Positions 1 to 7,673 are shown, numbered from the stretch's first letter. The stretch: DNA of 8,585 nucleotides from CALBTQ01 sp036725605 (GCA_036725605.1 DAIMDW010000065.1:1-8585); one strand, 5' to 3'. Notes: generated by a model not told the origin, from the letters alone. Numbers and translations are program-made.

Positions 1-833
1 GCGGGCAGTTCGGCGACAAGGTCATCATGCCGAGCCAGAAGATGATCGACACGCTGCGCGGCGAACTGAACAAGATGGACCTGAAAAGCGGGCTGGTCGT
101 GCCGTTTTATGTGAAGGCGGAAACCTACGGCAACGAAGGGCATGTGCTCGACACCGAACGCAAGGTCAAGGAGGTCAAAGAGGACATTCTCGTGGCGCTG
201 GGCATGGCGCGCTCCATCGTCACCGGCGATGGCCCGAACTTCGCCACAGCCTCGGTCTCGATGCAGAAAATGGTGATCATGCTCAAGGAGATCAAGCAGG
301 CCGCGCGGCGGATTCTGGATTGGGTCATCTACGAGTGGATGGAACTCAAAGGCATCGACGCCGAAGTGGATTACGAGTTTTCGGATCTGGACCTGACCAG
401 TGAGGTGGACCAGAAGCGGCTGCTCATCGATCTGTACGACCGCAACCTGATTTCCAAGAACACGCTCCAGGCCAAGATGGACCTCAATCCCGAAGTCGAA
501 TCGGCGAACCGCGCCAAGGAGCAACGTCTGGTCGACATGAATTGGGACATCAAGGATGTGACCTCCCTGGTGCAGTTGGGGATCATGAGTCCCGCGTCGG
601 CGCGCAAGCTGCTGGGCTTGGAAGACGCCGCCGAGGACCAGGCGATCCAGCAAGAAGAGCAACAAGCGGTCGAGGCCATGTATGCGGACGCGGCGGCCAA
701 GACTCGCGCATCTGGTGAAACGTGCAGCGAATGTTTGCACTTCGACGAGGATGCGAATCGCTGTCGCGTGCTGGAACGCGATGCCTCTCTGTTCGATCCA
801 GCCTGTCGCTTTTATCGCCACGCGGCGGTGTAA
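1..833 (+). CDS. Phage portal protein, C-terminal part (5' end outside window)
   Basis: The frame is open from base 3 to the TAA at 831-833, so the gene starts upstream; the internal ATG at 27 is not a credible start. The protein is called a portal, the ring at the capsid vertex through which DNA is packaged and the tail attached. This rests on its composition and position: a mixed alpha/beta part, a helical segment (KVKEVKEDILVALGMARS), a region typical of portal C-termini (DRNLISKNTLQAKMDLNP followed by an acidic Gln/Glu-rich helix), and a MuF-type head protein directly downstream, which is the classic portal-MuF order. The last 40 residues carry four cysteines spaced C-x2-C-x9-C-x13-C (CSEC, NRC, DPAC), which looks like a small zinc-ribbon-type tail and is not a general portal feature. 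The stop codon abuts the next ATG (TAAATG), suggesting translational coupling. Family identity is by pattern only; I could not place it in a specific portal family. Confidence 0.8.
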   Translation, partial: GQFGDKVIMPSQKMIDTLRGELNKMDLKSGLVVPFYVKAETYGNEGHVLDTERKVKEVKEDILVALGMARSIVTGDGPNFATASVSMQKMVIMLKEIKQAARRILDWVIYEWMELKGIDAEVDYEFSDLDLTSEVDQKRLLIDLYDRNLISKNTLQAKMDLNPEVESANRAKEQRLVDMNWDIKDVTSLVQLGIMSPASARKLLGLEDAAEDQAIQQEEQQAVEAMYADAAAKTRASGETCSECLHFDEDANRCRVLERDASLFDPACRFYRHAAV

Positions 834-3800
834 ATGCTGCCCGTCGCCCTCGATCAGGCCGAACGCATCAAGCAGGCGGTCGCTTCGTCGTTCGCGGCCC
901 GCGACCTGTACACCGAGAAGCAGGTCGCGGCGCTGGTCGGGTCAATGCGCGAGGCGGAGAAGCGGATCAAGGCCGATCTGCTGCGGTATGCCGATCTCGG
1001 ATCGCTCACGCCCGGGCAGTCGATCAACCAGGTCCGGCTCGTGGCGCTCAACGAGCGGATCGACGACACGGTCAAGGCGCTCAAGGTCGAGCACTCGCTC
1101 GCGCTCAAAACCGCCGCCAAGGAATCCCACCTGGAGGGCATGGCGCAAGGCGCGCTGGAACTCAAGGTCCACGGCCTTCCCGGATATGACTCGCTCACCG
1201 AGGAGTCCGCGAAGCGACTGGCGAAGGATGCCTTTTCGCTTATGGACAAAAGCGCGCTTGATTTCCTGGTGCGCTTCGACGTTCAGCTTGCCGGTCAGGT
1301 TTCCACGGATTTGCTCACTGGCGTGAAAAACGCCCTGACGGTCGGGATCGCGCAGGGTCTGTCCATCCCGAACATCGCCAGAAACATCGGCTCGGTGATC
1401 CTGGACAAGGAAGCCTTCAAGCAGGCGGGAAAGACCGTCTTTGGTTCGGCGCAGCAGCGCATCGAACTGATTGCCAGAACCGAGATACTCCGCGCGCACA
1501 ACCAGGGGCGGCTGAAGTTCTACGACACCGTGGGCGTTCGCCAGGTGCGGTGGATGGTCGCCGGTGATGAGCGGTTATGCCCGATCTGTTCGGCGCTGGC
1601 CGGACAAGTATTTCCCATCGACAAAATGCCTCCGCTGCCTCGACATCCAAACTGCAGGTGTACCTGCCACGCAATGCCGTTGCGTGTTTGCTCGGCGGAA
1701 ACGTTGAAGCTCACCGCGATGGCCGGGCCCGCCGATTCTCAAGGCGTGTGTCTCATGACGCCGCAGCAGGTCCACAATGTTGCGGGCGCGCAAAAAGCCG
1801 AACAAGCAAAAACCAATAAGGCAATCAAGCAGGGCGATTACGATTCGCTCGCCCTCAAGGCTTTGCAGGGGGAATGCAAGAAGCGCGGGATTTCAATTTA
1901 TCGGACCAAGGCCGATTTCATCAAGCTCCTCGGCCAGCAGAATCCGGGTATCGATTATTCGACCTGGGCGACCAAAGACATCATGGCCGAGGTCGCCAAG
2001 CAGAGCATCGGCAAGACCTGCACAAAGGACGATCTGATCGCGCTGCTCAAACAGTGGGACGCGGCGCACGCGGCCATCGTAAAAGAGGCGGCGGAAACGC
2101 TGCCGGACTTCGCCTCGATGACCGTCCAGCAGCTTCAGAACGAGTGCCTGAAAAACGGCATTTCAATTTCCAAGACGAAAAAGAATTTCATCGCGGAACT
2201 GGAGATGCTCGAACCAAACCCGGCCAAACCGCACTTCATGCTCAAGGGCCAGGAACTCCAAGACAAGATCAAGCAGTTCGGGATCGGCAAGCTCAAGCCC
2301 AAAAACATGCTGATCTCCGATCTGCAAAAGGCTCTCTCCATCGACAAGAAGGCGGTTCAGGCGGTCGAGGAGGCGGTCAAGCACAAGACCGAACTGGTCA
2401 AGGCCATCGATGCGGTAGTGGTGCCCGAGGACCCCACCCATTACCAAATTTTTCTCGATACGGCGAAGAAGGCGGCGCAGTCCTACACCCAGCACGCTGA
2501 TTTCATCGCCGCCGGTGAAGTGGGTCCGCTCTCGGAATCCCTGGCGCAGAAGATCGCGGCCTGGGAAACCCAGGTCAAAAACATGTCGCTGGACGATCTG
2601 AAAAAGCTCGCCCAGCAGACCAAGCTCAAGCATTACCAGTGGCACACGAAAGACGAACTGATCGCCCGGTTCACGACGTTCGACGAGGCGCAGCTGGCGA
2701 AAGTGGATGCCTCGGTCGAAGGGAAATGGGCGAAGTGGGCCGAGAAGCATGGCGGCAAGAAAGCCAAGACCGCCCCGGCTGTAAAACCGAAGCCCGCCGC
2801 CGAGCCGCCAAAGCCTGTCAACATCCCCGAAACGCCCCTCCCGTCGAAAAACCCGACCAAGCTCACATCGGTCGATGAGCCGTTCCGGGACATCGATGCC
2901 CAGTGGGAAGAGATCAGGGCGAAAAAGCCTTTCAAGAATCGGCGCGAAGTTCGAAGTGAACTCGGCGGCGCGCATCGCAAATACGTCTACGACGACGACC
3001 AGGGAAATAAGTGGCTTTTCAAGCCGATCTCCGAGGACTTCCGCGCCCACGGCGACGAGGTTGCCTACCGCATCGGTCGCCTGATCGATCCGGACGCAGT
3101 CGAGGTCAGGCTCATCGAACTCGACGGGGAAGTCGGATCGATCCAGCGCATGGTGCCCAAGCTCAAAGCGCAGAAGGACTTCAAGGGCATCGACCCCAAG
3201 GACCTGCTGCCCGCCGAACTGGAACAGGTCCAGCGCGAGCACGTCATCGACTGGCTGATCAGCAATCACGACGGCCACTGGGAAAACTTCCTGCGCGGAA
3301 CCGACGGGCATCTTTACGGAATCGACAAAGGGCAGCTGTACAAATTCCTCGGCGACGATGCACTCGACATCGCTTACCACCCCAACGCGCCCTACGGCGC
3401 TTCCGAGCCCTACTACAACACGGTGATGCGAGCCTTTTCGGAGAAACGAATCGACATGAACCTCCAGGCGACGCTCACCTACATCGAGCGCGTCGAAGCG
3501 ATTCCCGACGAGCAGTTCCTCGACATGCTGCGCCCTTATGCCGAGCGGCGGTTCAAGGGATCGGCCAAGCTCGATGCTTTCTATCAGATGGCCCTCGACC
3601 GTAAGCACAGCGTCCGGAGCGACTTCGAGAAGTTTTACAACAAGCTGGCGAAGAAGCGCGGGCTGCCGGGGTTCTCGTTCGACCCGAAAGCCGCCAAGAA
3701 AGGCACGGCGCGTCTTGGGCTGCACGAGCAGCGCATGGTGGAGGAAGCAGCCGAAGCCGGATGGCAGGGCAAGTCCATCCCCATCGACGTCGACCAGATC

Positions 3801-5438
3801 GAGGACCAGAACGCGCTTGTTTTTCAGCAGACAGTGAAAAAGGGATCGAAGGTCACCGGCAAGCAAACCGTCGTCCAGATCAAAGTGCGCCCCGAACATG
3901 AGGACAAGATTCTGGAGGCCATCGGCAAGGCTGGTCCTGCCGGAAAGAAAACGATCCTGCCTCAGATCGGCGCGCCGCTGCCGGAAGACGAATTTTTCGA
4001 TGCGATCCTGACGGCTGTGAAGTCGGTGAATCATCATCTCGCCGACAAGAATTTCAACCAAAAATCCGTCGATGCCGCGATAAAGCTCAAAACCAAGCTC
4101 GCGAGGTTGCTCAAGCATGAGGACGCGGAAGTCAGACGCATGGCTGAGGATTACCTCGCAAAAATCGACGAGCTTCATGCCATCGTCGAAAAGGTGAAAG
4201 GCGGAGCAGCGCAGGGAAAGAAGGTTTCGAAATTTGTCCAGGCCATCCGAAAGACCGAACCGAAGGGGGTGCAAGCCACCAAGCCGAAAGAGATGGTCGT
4301 CCGCAAGAGCAAGGTGCTGATGCAGAAGCGCACGAACACGGCGGGCGAGATCATCACCGACGGCACCGAGCGAGATCTGTCGTCGATCTTTGGGCGTGGG
4401 ATGGCTGACGGTACGCAATACGAGATCGAGTTCGAGGACGGCGTCACGGCGATCTACCGCCCCTGGGCTGGCAACAAGAACGTTTTTGCAACAGCAGGGG
4501 AAATGGAAATTCGGATCGATGGGGCGTGTACGCCGGACATTGTGGAAAAAGCCCTTGAGAAGATTGAGCGTTTGGGCCTGAATGCATCCCCGGCAAGCAT
4601 CGAGGACGCGGAGTTCATGTACTTGCAGAAACAGGCTTACATCATGGGCATCGATAAATCGCCACGCTTCAAGAAAGCGATGGCCACAGCGGAAGGCCTC
4701 AAGACTAGGCAGGGGCAGGTAAAGATTTTGCGTCAATTCTGGAATGCCGAACTGGGCGTGGATGATGTGTCGAAACTGCCCCATTACGATCCCTTCGGGA
4801 GCTTTCAGCACGCGACGCGGGGCAAGATTAAAGAAGCGGGTCGCCGGGTACAGATGCGATTCGACATCACGGACGCCGACCTGGACCGTGAACTCGGCGG
4901 CTATTCGCTCAAGCATCGGCTGACGAACGACGGCGACGTGGCTGAGTTTCTGAACATGGCGCTCGACAACAATGGTGCGATGGTCTCCACGGTGGAGAAG
5001 ATGCGCCTGGGCATCACGCCGGGCGGAATGTCGCCGGTCGCGGACATGGAGTCCGGCGGCGCGACCTATTTTTTCACGCGCATCCGCAAGACGCCGACGG
5101 CGGCGCGAACTGGAGAACCTGGACTCTACTTCAAACGAAAGTTGCTGCGCCGAATGGACTCGATCACGTATGATCACGACAAGTACGGTCGCTGTACCGG
5201 CGACGAGGTCCGTAAGCACCGCAAATCGTTCATCCAGGATTGGAAGCGGATCGTCAGCCGGGACTCCAGCGACGAGACGATATTCAAATACACGGTTACG
5301 CTTCTCGATAACCTGGAGTGCATCGTGGCGAAGAGTTCTTCTGAGCGGTCGGCAGTGCTCGCGGCGTTCAAGAAGCGGGGCATCAGCCGATTGGCGGATG
5401 GTCGGAAGATCGAAGACATTGTGTTTGTGAGGCGGTAA
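834..5438 (+). CDS. Giant MuF-type head morphogenesis protein fused to SAP-like repeats and a HipA/PI4K-like kinase domain
   Basis: This 1534-residue protein is far longer than an ordinary SPP1 gp7/Mu gpF minor head protein (roughly 300-450 residues). Residues about 160-280 are the MuF domain: ARTE at 214-217, CPIC at 249-252 and HPNCRC at 271-276, a probable zinc site. Residues about 337-614 contain four to five SAP/HeH-like helix-loop-helix modules. Residues about 640-675 are a Lys/Pro/Ala-rich linker. Residues about 698-850 resemble a HipA/PI4K-like kinase: K730 in WLFKP, E742 in the following helix, catalytic loop SNHDGHWEN with D813 and N818, and metal-binding D831 in GIDKG, so the catalytic set looks intact. 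Residues about 1150-1534 form another conserved-looking module (STVEK at 1386-1390, GGATYFFTRI near 1408-1417), possibly ADP-ribosyltransferase-like but unproven. The first ATG lies directly after the portal stop, and no upstream extension is possible past that stop in a sensible way. Known: MuF proteins enter the virion and can carry effector domains. Inferred: this one delivers a kinase or uses it during assembly. Confidence 0.85.
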   Translation: MLPVALDQAERIKQAVASSFAARDLYTEKQVAALVGSMREAEKRIKADLLRYADLGSLTPGQSINQVRLVALNERIDDTVKALKVEHSLALKTAAKESHLEGMAQGALELKVHGLPGYDSLTEESAKRLAKDAFSLMDKSALDFLVRFDVQLAGQVSTDLLTGVKNALTVGIAQGLSIPNIARNIGSVILDKEAFKQAGKTVFGSAQQRIELIARTEILRAHNQGRLKFYDTVGVRQVRWMVAGDERLCPICSALAGQVFPIDKMPPLPRHPNCRCTCHAMPLRVCSAETLKLTAMAGPADSQGVCLMTPQQVHNVAGAQKAEQAKTNKAIKQGDYDSLALKALQGECKKRGISIYRTKADFIKLLGQQNPGIDYSTWATKDIMAEVAKQSIGKTCTKDDLIALLKQWDAAHAAIVKEAAETLPDFASMTVQQLQNECLKNGISISKTKKNFIAELEMLEPNPAKPHFMLKGQELQDKIKQFGIGKLKPKNMLISDLQKALSIDKKAVQAVEEAVKHKTELVKAIDAVVVPEDPTHYQIFLDTAKKAAQSYTQHADFIAAGEVGPLSESLAQKIAAWETQVKNMSLDDLKKLAQQTKLKHYQWHTKDELIARFTTFDEAQLAKVDASVEGKWAKWAEKHGGKKAKTAPAVKPKPAAEPPKPVNIPETPLPSKNPTKLTSVDEPFRDIDAQWEEIRAKKPFKNRREVRSELGGAHRKYVYDDDQGNKWLFKPISEDFRAHGDEVAYRIGRLIDPDAVEVRLIELDGEVGSIQRMVPKLKAQKDFKGIDPKDLLPAELEQVQREHVIDWLISNHDGHWENFLRGTDGHLYGIDKGQLYKFLGDDALDIAYHPNAPYGASEPYYNTVMRAFSEKRIDMNLQATLTYIERVEAIPDEQFLDMLRPYAERRFKGSAKLDAFYQMALDRKHSVRSDFEKFYNKLAKKRGLPGFSFDPKAAKKGTARLGLHEQRMVEEAAEAGWQGKSIPIDVDQIEDQNALVFQQTVKKGSKVTGKQTVVQIKVRPEHEDKILEAIGKAGPAGKKTILPQIGAPLPEDEFFDAILTAVKSVNHHLADKNFNQKSVDAAIKLKTKLARLLKHEDAEVRRMAEDYLAKIDELHAIVEKVKGGAAQGKKVSKFVQAIRKTEPKGVQATKPKEMVVRKSKVLMQKRTNTAGEIITDGTERDLSSIFGRGMADGTQYEIEFEDGVTAIYRPWAGNKNVFATAGEMEIRIDGACTPDIVEKALEKIERLGLNASPASIEDAEFMYLQKQAYIMGIDKSPRFKKAMATAEGLKTRQGQVKILRQFWNAELGVDDVSKLPHYDPFGSFQHATRGKIKEAGRRVQMRFDITDADLDRELGGYSLKHRLTNDGDVAEFLNMALDNNGAMVSTVEKMRLGITPGGMSPVADMESGGATYFFTRIRKTPTAARTGEPGLYFKRKLLRRMDSITYDHDKYGRCTGDEVRKHRKSFIQDWKRIVSRDSSDETIFKYTVTLLDNLECIVAKSSSERSAVLAAFKKRGISRLADGRKIEDIVFVRR
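1845..2675 (+). repeat. Array of SAP/HeH-like modules coded inside the giant head protein
   Basis: Four to five related segments are visible in the translation, at residues about 338-367, 378-408, 426-458, 469-503 and 584-614. They share a pattern of helix, short loop containing G-I or K-L, then T-K-x-x-(L/F)-I and a second helix. The first and third are closest: LQGECKKRGISIYRTKADFI against LQNECLKNGISISKTKKNFI, and at DNA level both keep ATTTCAATTT. Known SAP, HeH and LEM-type motifs have this shape and commonly bind DNA or proteins. The assignment is by eye; binding to packaged DNA is inference. Confidence 0.5.
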
Positions 5439-5936
5439 ATGGCAAAGGTTGACGTGGCAGCAGAAATCAATCGGGTTCAGGAAATCCTGGACGGCATCAC
5501 CCGCGACGGATTCTGGTTCGTGCCCCATTTCGATGACGGCGGCACGCTCGATTTTTTCCCGTACCGTTTGGAGGTGCTTGGCGCAAAGCCGAAGATGGGA
5601 TCGGACGGTGCGGTATCTTCTTGGGTCTACGCAATCCTGATGATTGACCGAGGCTTCGCCGATTTCGGTGCGAGCATGCACGGCAACCATCTTCACTTCG
5701 TGGAACGGATCGAGTGGCTGAAGGGAGCCAGTGGACGCATCTACGCCGCATGGCTCTGGGATGAGCACGACGTCAAGATTTACATCAACGAGATCGACGC
5801 TTCGGAGAATCCGGAACTGGCTGAGGACTGGGCAGCCTTTACAACGCGCCTTTCGACCATGAAAAAACGCGCCGAAGAATGCCTGGAGACGATCCGCGAT
5901 GAGTTCGGCTCCATGACGGAAAGGCATTTTGGATGA
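5439..5936 (+). CDS. Hypothetical protein, 165 residues, directly downstream of the giant head protein
   Basis: I do not recognise this family. The ATG follows the TAA of the giant gene with no gap (TAAATG), so translation is probably coupled; the G-rich GAGGCGG just upstream may assist. The protein looks soluble and globular: an N-terminal helix, an aromatic- and Asp-rich beta-like central part (FWFVPHFDDGGTLDFFPY, WVYAILMIDRGFADF, IYAAWLWDEHDVKIYINEI), and a charged C-terminal helix. There is no signal peptide, membrane segment or obvious catalytic motif. It overlaps the next gene by four bases. Its place right after a protein with effector-like domains makes a partner, chaperone or immunity role possible, but this is inferred from position alone. 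Confidence 0.75.
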   Translation: MAKVDVAAEINRVQEILDGITRDGFWFVPHFDDGGTLDFFPYRLEVLGAKPKMGSDGAVSSWVYAILMIDRGFADFGASMHGNHLHFVERIEWLKGASGRIYAAWLWDEHDVKIYINEIDASENPELAEDWAAFTTRLSTMKKRAEECLETIRDEFGSMTERHFG

Positions 5937-6280
5937 AGCTGCGGTACATGATTGATTTCGTCTACGACGAGAAGCAAGAAGAACGCGGCCTGTCGCCTTA
6001 CGTGCCCGCAGGAGTGTGGGTCGTGACGCCGACTGGGTTCGACTTTGGATACTTGCCCGGCTTTGAGGAGCGCGAGGACGAGGTTAACTGGATGCTCAAC
6101 GATTGGATCGAACAGGGAATCACGCCCTGGCGCAACGAGGGATTCCTCGAATACTGGCAGGAAAGCCGTTCGCCTTACAGGGGTACGTTTGGCGAAATTG
6201 TTGAAACTGACCAGTACGAGAATTCGGGTACGTGCGTGAATGAAGTGCTGCGCTCGATGAGCGGTGGAAAATCCGATTAG
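5933..6280 (+). CDS. Hypothetical protein, 115 residues
   Basis: I do not recognise this family. It begins with ATGA overlapping the stop of the previous gene, and an AAGG stretch about nine bases upstream could serve as a ribosome site. The protein is acidic, aromatic-rich and soluble-looking (WVVTPTGFDFGYLPGFEE, NWMLNDWIEQGITPWRNEGF), with no membrane segment or known motif. It is the last plus-strand gene of the block, and its TAG overlaps the stop codon of the convergent minus-strand gene, leaving no room for a conventional terminator between them. Translational coupling with the 165-residue gene suggests they work as a pair; what they do cannot be read from the sequence. Confidence 0.7.
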   Translation: MKLRYMIDFVYDEKQEERGLSPYVPAGVWVVTPTGFDFGYLPGFEEREDEVNWMLNDWIEQGITPWRNEGFLEYWQESRSPYRGTFGEIVETDQYENSGTCVNEVLRSMSGGKSD

Positions 6281-7374
6281 TTGTACTTGATCTCCTGGGG
6301 CTTGATGACGATTCGATTCGTCGTCTGCTTGTTTTCTTTCCCGTCCATTTTGTAGTTGACCCAGGGCGGGAAGAAAAACTCCAATGCGACCAAATCATCA
6401 ACAGCATCGCCAGCCACAATCGCCTCCTCGATTACGGGACCGACTTGCATGAACCCATCATGAACCTGGGCTTGCGTTTCATGCCAAGCGATTTGGGGTT
6501 TGCGAGGGCTGATGAACTGCTTCACTGCGGCGGGAAGCAGGGAAAAGGCATCGGCGGGGAAGTCGCTCTGTTGCCCGAGCACGAACGTATAGAAGCGTCC
6601 TCCAATAGTTTTCAAGTTGACCGCGCCATACGAAAGCCGCAGCTGGCGAAACTCATAATCTGAAAAGTCGAACAGAATGGGGCTTTCAACCGCCAGCTTC
6701 CCGTTCGCACGAATCAGTTTGTGAAATCCGGGATCGCTCTTGAAGAACTGGAGGATTTCCATCTGCTTGTTCTGCATCAGAGACATCAGGTTGTCGCCCG
6801 GTTTTCCCGTCTTTGTCGAATACAGATGGAGCGTATCGTTGCCTTGTTGCCGGTTTTCGAATTCCTTTTGCAGAGAGGGGCGCTCGGGAATTTTCTCGGC
6901 AAGAGGGATCAGAGCGATTTCGCCAAATTCCAAGCTGCGGTAGTTGCCGATCCACGAGTACGCCTGGGCGCGGTACTTTTTCTTGGTTCCCTTCAATCCT
7001 TTGGGCGGCAAGTTTTCAAGTGGAAACAAACCGATGTTTCGAGACCTGGCTTCAGCCTCGGTACTTGGATCGAGGACTCCCGAACAGAAGACGCCCGCCC
7101 TTTGTGCTCCAATCTCGGTCATCTGTTTTGAAAGTGCGTCAAGTTCCTTTGTGCCGACAGAGCGTTCCGCCCACTGGCAACTGATAACAATAGGCGGCTC
7201 CTCATTCTTCGACGGTGGCGCGATTAAAACATCGATGGATATCTTTTTCCCGGTTTTGCCTTCTCTGGCAACACGGCATTCAACCTTCGGTGTTTCACCG
7301 GATGCTGTAAGCTCGCGAGCAAACTTTTCGAAGGCAGGACAGCGCGAAAGTAATTCCATCAACATTGGACCCAT
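6277..7374 (-). CDS. Mrr/PD-(D/E)XK-like nuclease-fold protein with altered catalytic residues, plus unknown C-terminal domain
   Basis: The product has 365 residues from the ATG at 7374. This start is chosen because GGAGG at 7381-7385 lies six bases before it; the ATG at 7380 touches the ribosome site, and the upstream TTG at 7389 would include it. Residues about 14-120 follow the Mrr-type restriction-endonuclease pattern: an N-terminal helix, ISIDVLI with D48, a strand IVISCQW, then VGTKELDALSKQM, GAQRAGVFCSG and a helix ending in NIGLF. In Mrr-like enzymes the second strand normally carries (E/Q)xK; here it is S65-x-Q67, so the active site is either lost or unusual. Residues about 125-365 form a separate region I cannot name. 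The gene is convergent to the head operon and visibly more AT-rich than its neighbours, which suggests an accessory insertion (a moron), perhaps for defence or superinfection exclusion. The fold call is by pattern and moderately sure; the function is not. Confidence 0.7.
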   Translation of the reverse strand: MGPMLMELLSRCPAFEKFARELTASGETPKVECRVAREGKTGKKISIDVLIAPPSKNEEPPIVISCQWAERSVGTKELDALSKQMTEIGAQRAGVFCSGVLDPSTEAEARSRNIGLFPLENLPPKGLKGTKKKYRAQAYSWIGNYRSLEFGEIALIPLAEKIPERPSLQKEFENRQQGNDTLHLYSTKTGKPGDNLMSLMQNKQMEILQFFKSDPGFHKLIRANGKLAVESPILFDFSDYEFRQLRLSYGAVNLKTIGGRFYTFVLGQQSDFPADAFSLLPAAVKQFISPRKPQIAWHETQAQVHDGFMQVGPVIEEAIVAGDAVDDLVALEFFFPPWVNYKMDGKENKQTTNRIVIKPQEIKYN

Positions 7375-7380
7375 CTTCAT

Positions 7381-7385
7381 CCTCC
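7381..7385 (-). promoter_or_regulatory. Shine-Dalgarno site of the Mrr-like gene
   Basis: GGAGG on the minus strand sits six bases before the ATG at 7374. It decides the start: longer versions would begin inside or before the ribosome-binding site. Confidence 0.7.
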
Positions 7386-7400
7386 GCAATTTTCTTAAAC

Positions 7401-7406
7401 ATTATA
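7401..7406 (-). promoter_or_regulatory. -10 box of the Mrr-like gene
   Basis: The minus strand reads TATAAT, a perfect sigma70-type -10 element, about 26 bases upstream of the chosen ATG, which would give a leader of about 20 bases holding the GGAGG. I see no good -35 element at 16-18 bases distance, so the promoter may be weak or activator-dependent. Confidence 0.45.
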
Positions 7407-7452
7407 AATGAGTGTCGCATATTCGTCCCACATTTTCGCACACCTCACCATC

Positions 7453-7481
7453 TTGTTAAGCCGGATGCTGTCCCATATTCT
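7453..7481 (+). promoter_or_regulatory. Candidate sigma70-like promoter for the 43-residue gene and the RNA
   Basis: TTGTTA (7453-7458) and TATTCT (7476-7481) are separated by exactly 17 bases; each matches four of six consensus positions. Transcription would begin close to 7488, which is the A of the ATG, so the mRNA would have almost no leader. This fits the absence of any ribosome site before that ATG. It lies back to back with the minus-strand promoter in the divergent 7390-7487 gap, which is more AT-rich than the flanks. Confidence 0.4.
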
Positions 7482-7487
7482 GCACCT

Positions 7488-7619
7488 ATGAGTAAGCTGT
7501 TCACATACATCGAGAAGCTCGTGGCGGAAAGGTTCTTCGGAACCGTGACGCTGGGTTTCAAGGATGGCAAAGTTTGTTTCATCAAGGTCGAGAAGCATCT
7601 TAAGCTGACTGACCTTTGA
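7488..7619 (+). CDS. DUF2292-like small protein, 43 residues
   Basis: The ATG at 7488 gives MSKLFTYIEKLVAERFFGTV and ends in VEKHLKLTDL. It shows the plan of DUF2292 (YezD-like) small proteins: an N-terminal helix, then (F/Y)G-(T/S)-V-T-L, D-G-K-V and an E-K-x-(L/I)-(K/R)-L ending, probably one helix and a small sheet. The function of that family is not established. The frame is open further upstream, but the family-like part starts here and the sequence before it does not look coding. No Shine-Dalgarno is visible; with the candidate promoter the transcript would be close to leaderless. It is followed directly by a structured RNA region, then a terminator and a DNA methyltransferase gene, so it may be part of the same regulatory or accessory unit. 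Confidence 0.65.
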   Translation: MSKLFTYIEKLVAERFFGTVTLGFKDGKVCFIKVEKHLKLTDL

Positions 7620-7640
7620 CAATTCGACCACTTGGGGTCG

Positions 7641-7673
7641 TCGAGAGCATCGAGCCCCGGTGAAGCTTGAAGG
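7641..7673 (+). repeat. RNA module, copy 1
   Basis: The order is TCGA stem, GAGCA loop, TCGA stem, GCCCCGG, then TGAAGCTTGAAGG. It matches copy 2 (7703-7734), starting 62 bases later, in loop, in GAGCA-nCGA-GCCC and in the closing TGAAGG. Confidence 0.6.

Noticed and set aside
27..833. ATG at 27 as the true start of the portal gene
   Set aside because: The frame is open to the window edge and the protein would lack most of a portal; the gene is simply cut by the window.
2163..5927. A 1254-residue open frame on the minus strand, antisense to the giant gene
   Set aside because: It is rich in Arg, His, Leu, Val and Asp with no recognisable domain, as expected when a GC-rich gene with strong third-position bias is read backwards. 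The plus-strand protein has clear domains over the same bases.
6277..6290. A bidirectional terminator between the convergent genes
   Set aside because: The stop codons overlap and no hairpin with a T-run is visible around the junction.
7616..7621. A perfect TTGACA -35 sequence at the end of the small gene
   Set aside because: No -10-like sequence lies 16-18 bases downstream, where hairpins A and B sit instead, so there is no support for a promoter.
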